Assembly: GCF_001425905.1 (NCBI RefSeq)
Contig: NZ_LMDY01000013.1
Coordinates: 63,194 to 127,193 of the forward strand
Origin: Methylibium sp. Root1272
GTDB lineage: Bacteria > Pseudomonadota > Gammaproteobacteria > Burkholderiales > Burkholderiaceae_C
Direction of reading: 5' to 3'
DNA: 64,000 nt
This document shows positions 61,943-64,000 of this stretch, in pieces; position 1 is the stretch's first letter, and each line of letters opens with the position of its first letter. A model generated the notes under the pieces. The model had not been told where the DNA came from, made no database searches, and saw only the letters and a program-made list of their open reading frames with translations. A program made the position numbers and the translations under genes.

Positions 61943-63102
61943 ACCGCGAACCTCTTGAGCCCGCCGGCCGGCGCGACGGGTTCGTCGGCAACGCGGGCGA
62001 AGTAGGCGCGCAGCACGTTGTGATAGCGCGTGTCGGTCATCAGGAAGGCATCGTGGCCGTGCGGTGCGTCGATCTCGGCGTAGCTCACGTCGCGCCGGTT
62101 GTCGACCAGCGCCTTGACGATCTCGCGCGAGCGCTCGGGCGAGAAGCGCCAGTCGGTGGTGAAGCTGATCACCAGGAACTTCGCCGTGGCGCCGGCCAGC
62201 GCCCGGCTCAGGTCGCCGTCGAACTCGCGCGCCGGGTCGAAGTAGTCGAGCGCGCGCGTGATCAGCAGGTAGGTGTTGGCGTCGAAGTAGTCGCTGAACT
62301 TGTCGCCCTGGTAGCGCAGGTAGCTCTCGATCTGGAACTCGATGTCCTGCGTGCTGTAGGCGAGCTCGGGGTTCAGCGTCTGGCGGCCGAACTTGCTCGC
62401 CATCACGTCGTCGCTGAGGTAGGTGATGTGGCCGACCATGCGCGCCACGCGCAGGCCGCGCTTGGGCACCACGCCGTGGGCGTAGTAGTGGCCGCCGTGG
62501 AAGTCGGGGTCGGTGACGATGGAGCGCCGCGCCACCTCGTTGAAGGCGATGTTCTGGGCCGACAGGTTGGGCGCCGAGGCCACCACGATGGCGTGCCGCA
62601 CGCGCTGCGGGTGGCGCAGCGTCCAGCTCATCGCCTGCATGCCGCCCAGGCTGCCGCCGATCACGGCGGCCAGCTGTTCGATGCCCAGCGCGTCGAGCAA
62701 GCGGGCCTGGGCATCCACCCAGTCCTCGACGGTGACCACCGGGAAGTCGGCGCCATAGGGCCGGCCGGTCTTCGGGTCGGTGGAGGCCGGCCCGGTCGAG
62801 CCGAAGCACGAGCCCGGGTTGTTGACGCCGATGACGAAGAACCGGTCGGTGTCCAGCGGCTTGCCGGGCCCGATCAGGTTGTCCCACCAGCCCTCGCTCT
62901 TGTCCTGGCCCTCGTAGCGGCCGGCCACGTGGTGCGAGGCATTGAGCGCGTGGCACACCAGCACGGCATTGCTGCGCGTGGCATCGAGCGTGCCGTAGGT
63001 CTCGTAGACCAGGGTGCAGTCGTCGAGCACGGCGCCGCTGCGCAGCGGCAGCGGGGCGCTCAGGCGCAAGGACTGTGGAGTGACGATGCCGACCGAAGCC
63101 AT
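61939..63102 (-). CDS. metX: Homoserine O-acyltransferase MetX
   Basis: The 387-residue alpha/beta-hydrolase-fold acyltransferase has [34 protein letters not shown], the nucleophile in [23 protein letters not shown] (Asp) and HGHDAFLM (His). It acylates homoserine at the start of methionine synthesis; succinyl or acetyl preference cannot be settled. ATG 63102 is chosen over the TTG at 63114. A SAM-II riboswitch and a terminator precede it. Confidence 0.95.
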   Translation of the reverse strand: MASVGIVTPQSLRLSAPLPLRSGAVLDDCTLVYETYGTLDATRSNAVLVCHALNASHHVAGRYEGQDKSEGWWDNLIGPGKPLDTDRFFVIGVNNPGSCFGSTGPASTDPKTGRPYGADFPVVTVEDWVDAQARLLDALGIEQLAAVIGGSLGGMQAMSWTLRHPQRVRHAIVVASAPNLSAQNIAFNEVARRSIVTDPDFHGGHYYAHGVVPKRGLRVARMVGHITYLSDDVMASKFGRQTLNPELAYSTQDIEFQIESYLRYQGDKFSDYFDANTYLLITRALDYFDPAREFDGDLSRALAGATAKFLVISFTTDWRFSPERSREIVKALVDNRRDVSYAEIDAPHGHDAFLMTDTRYHNVLRAYFARVADEPVAPAGGLKRFAV

Positions 63103-63118
63103 CCCGATGTTCAACCCA

Positions 63119-63160
63119 AGAAAAAGACAACCCGGCGTCGCTGCGCTAGCGAGGCCGGGT
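63119..63160 (-). terminator. Rho-independent terminator in the metX leader
   Basis: On the minus strand ACCCGGC ... GCCGGGT, with an inner TCGCT/AGCGA stem and a loop of five bases, is followed by TGTCTTTTTCTT. It ends 17 bases before metX, so it must be controlled to allow expression. Confidence 0.85.
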
Positions 63161-63182
63161 GACGGTGGTGAACGGTCGAGGG

Positions 63183-63237
63183 CCCCTCTTTAGCTGCATT
63201 TGTTGAGCGCCCGCAATCCGGATCAAATCGGCGCTGT
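63183..63237 (-). ncRNA. SAM-II riboswitch upstream of metX
   Basis: The minus strand has the SAM-II pattern: P1 stem AGCGCC / GGCGCT (63230-63235 with 63206-63211), the loop GATTTGATCCGGATTGC, and the conserved AAATGCAGCTAAAGAGG after the stem. Known SAM-II sequences have GAUUUAACCGUAUUGC and AAAUGUAGCUAAAAAGG. The -10 at 63245-63250 puts the transcript start at its 5' edge. Binding of SAM would turn off metX-metW. Confidence 0.92.
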
Positions 63238-63244
63238 GGCCTGC

Positions 63245-63250
63245 AGTATA
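63245..63250 (-). promoter_or_regulatory. -10 element of the metX riboswitch transcript
   Basis: TATACT on the minus strand, 8-13 bases before the riboswitch. The -35 is not clear. Confidence 0.6.
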
Positions 63251-63268
63251 GCGAGGCCGATCCCGGCC

Positions 63269-64000
63269 CTAGTCCCCGCCCCACTGCGTGCTCGCCAGTG
63301 CCGCTGCGGCGGCGCGCGTCTCGACGCCGAGCTTCTCGAAGACGTGCTCGAGGTGCTTGTTCACGGTGCGCGGGCTCACGCCGAGGATGTCGCCGATGTC
63401 GCGGTTGGTCTTGCCCTTGGCCAGCCACGACAGCACCTCGGTCTCGCGCGGCGTCAGCGCCGCCGCGCTGAGCCGGGACGGCGAGGCGGCGCCGTCGCTG
63501 CCGTCGCCGCGCTGCAGTTCCAGCAGCCACATCGTCTCGCCCATGCCGGCCGGGCCGAGGCTGCGCAGCGTCAGGCGCTGAGGCAAGGGAGAACCGGGCA
63601 TCTGGAACACGCGCTCGGTGCCGGCCTCGGCCGGTGCGATCACGTCGCCCGGGCCGTCCGGGCCGCAGGCCGCGAGCCAGCGTTCGGCCTGCGGCGAGCG
63701 CCAGGCGATGCGGCCGTGCGCATCGACCAGCAGCACGCCCAGCCCGGCCACGTCGACTGCCTCGCGCGCGAGCCGCGTGATGCGCGCATTGCGGGCGTGC
63801 GTGTGCAGCCGCGCCAGCACCTCGGGCGCGCGGATCGGCTTGACCACGTAGTCGACCCCACCGCACGCGAAGCCCTCGACCACGTGCGCGGTCTCCGACA
63901 GCCCGGTCATGAAGATCACCGGGATGTGCGTCAGCGCCGGGTCGGCCTTGAGGGCGCGGCAGGTCTCGAAACCCGACATCCCCGGCATCATCGCGTCGAG
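63269..64000 (-). CDS. LuxR-type response regulator (N-terminal part outside the window)
   Basis: The visible 243 residues start inside the receiver domain at LDAMMPGMSGFE, where the Asp is the phosphoacceptor. IPVIFMTGL and VDYVVKPI (conserved Lys) follow. Then comes a PAS-like segment (VDVAGLGVLLVDAHGRIAWR) and a C-terminal LuxR helix-turn-helix (LTPRETEVLSWLAKGKTN, RDIGDILGVSPRTVNKHLEH). It is likely a two-component regulator with its kinase upstream beyond the window. Its 3' end lies 18 bases before the metX -10 box. Confidence 0.88.
   Translation of the reverse strand, partial: LDAMMPGMSGFETCRALKADPALTHIPVIFMTGLSETAHVVEGFACGGVDYVVKPIRAPEVLARLHTHARNARITRLAREAVDVAGLGVLLVDAHGRIAWRSPQAERWLAACGPDGPGDVIAPAEAGTERVFQMPGSPLPQRLTLRSLGPAGMGETMWLLELQRGDGSDGAASPSRLSAAALTPRETEVLSWLAKGKTNRDIGDILGVSPRTVNKHLEHVFEKLGVETRAAAAALASTQWGGD

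Overview
The window is a gene-dense, very GC-rich piece of bacterial chromosome. The gene content points to a betaproteobacterium of the order Burkholderiales, in the Rubrivivax/Leptothrix/Methylibium-type neighbourhood. Indicators are a divergent alr/lplT pair next to radA, an ilvE - zinc-finger - waaF cluster, the metX-metW pair, a split pntAA/pntAB/pntB transhydrogenase and a tripartite RND pump. The exact genus is an inference from gene content. No prophage, CRISPR array, rRNA operon or transposase gene is visible.

Layout. 1-9.9 kb: the 3' end of a DadA-like oxidoreductase, a MoaD/ThiS-like protein with an Asp-box propeller protein, a LysR regulator divergent from mmsA, a PhoX-type phosphatase, an SDR and two RlpA-type proteins. 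10-17.4 kb: an LpxR-like outer-membrane protein, a PcaC-PcaD fusion, a CsgG-like lipoprotein, hydroxypyruvate isomerase, and a copper module (copA-cueR and copZ) with two CueR-type promoters. 17.4-22.3 kb: a four-gene overlapping operon of unknown function (DUF805, an FAD-oxidase/methyltransferase fusion, an exported protein, an anchored hydrolase). 22.5-28.6 kb: cold-shock protein, GST, sirtuin, tRNA-Arg(CCG), a membrane-anchored cytochrome c, and a purU operon. 28.7-33.5 kb: ECF sigma / anti-sigma / DUF3455, then ilvE-zf-waaF. 33.5-42.4 kb: the radA operon, a 271-bp transposase-less palindromic element, the arfB operon, alr, lplT, an EamA transporter and a CAP-domain lipoprotein. 42.4-49.2 kb: mnmA-nudix, the pnt operon with panD embedded in it, and fadD. 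49.3-60.2 kb: mtnN, LrgA/LrgB, an M20 peptidase and an RND efflux operon. 60.2-64 kb: a haem-oxygenase-like metal enzyme, metW-metX under a SAM-II riboswitch with a terminator, and a truncated response regulator.

How genes work together. copA, cueR and copZ form a copper-efflux circuit. mmsA and its divergent LysR regulator suggest regulated valine/propionate-type catabolism. pntAA-panD-pntAB-pntB ties NADPH supply to pantothenate synthesis. metX and metW are co-translated and appear to be switched off by S-adenosylmethionine.

Most notable items: the nested inverted-repeat element at 35726-35996, whose target-site duplication contains the arfB stop codon; the uncharacterised FAD/methyltransferase operon at 17461-22263; panD inside the pnt operon; the PcaC-PcaD fusion with the reverse domain order of PcaL; an RlpA paralogue lacking the catalytic histidine; and a copA promoter that predicts a leaderless transcript. 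All family assignments come from reading motifs and recalled family features; no database search was possible.
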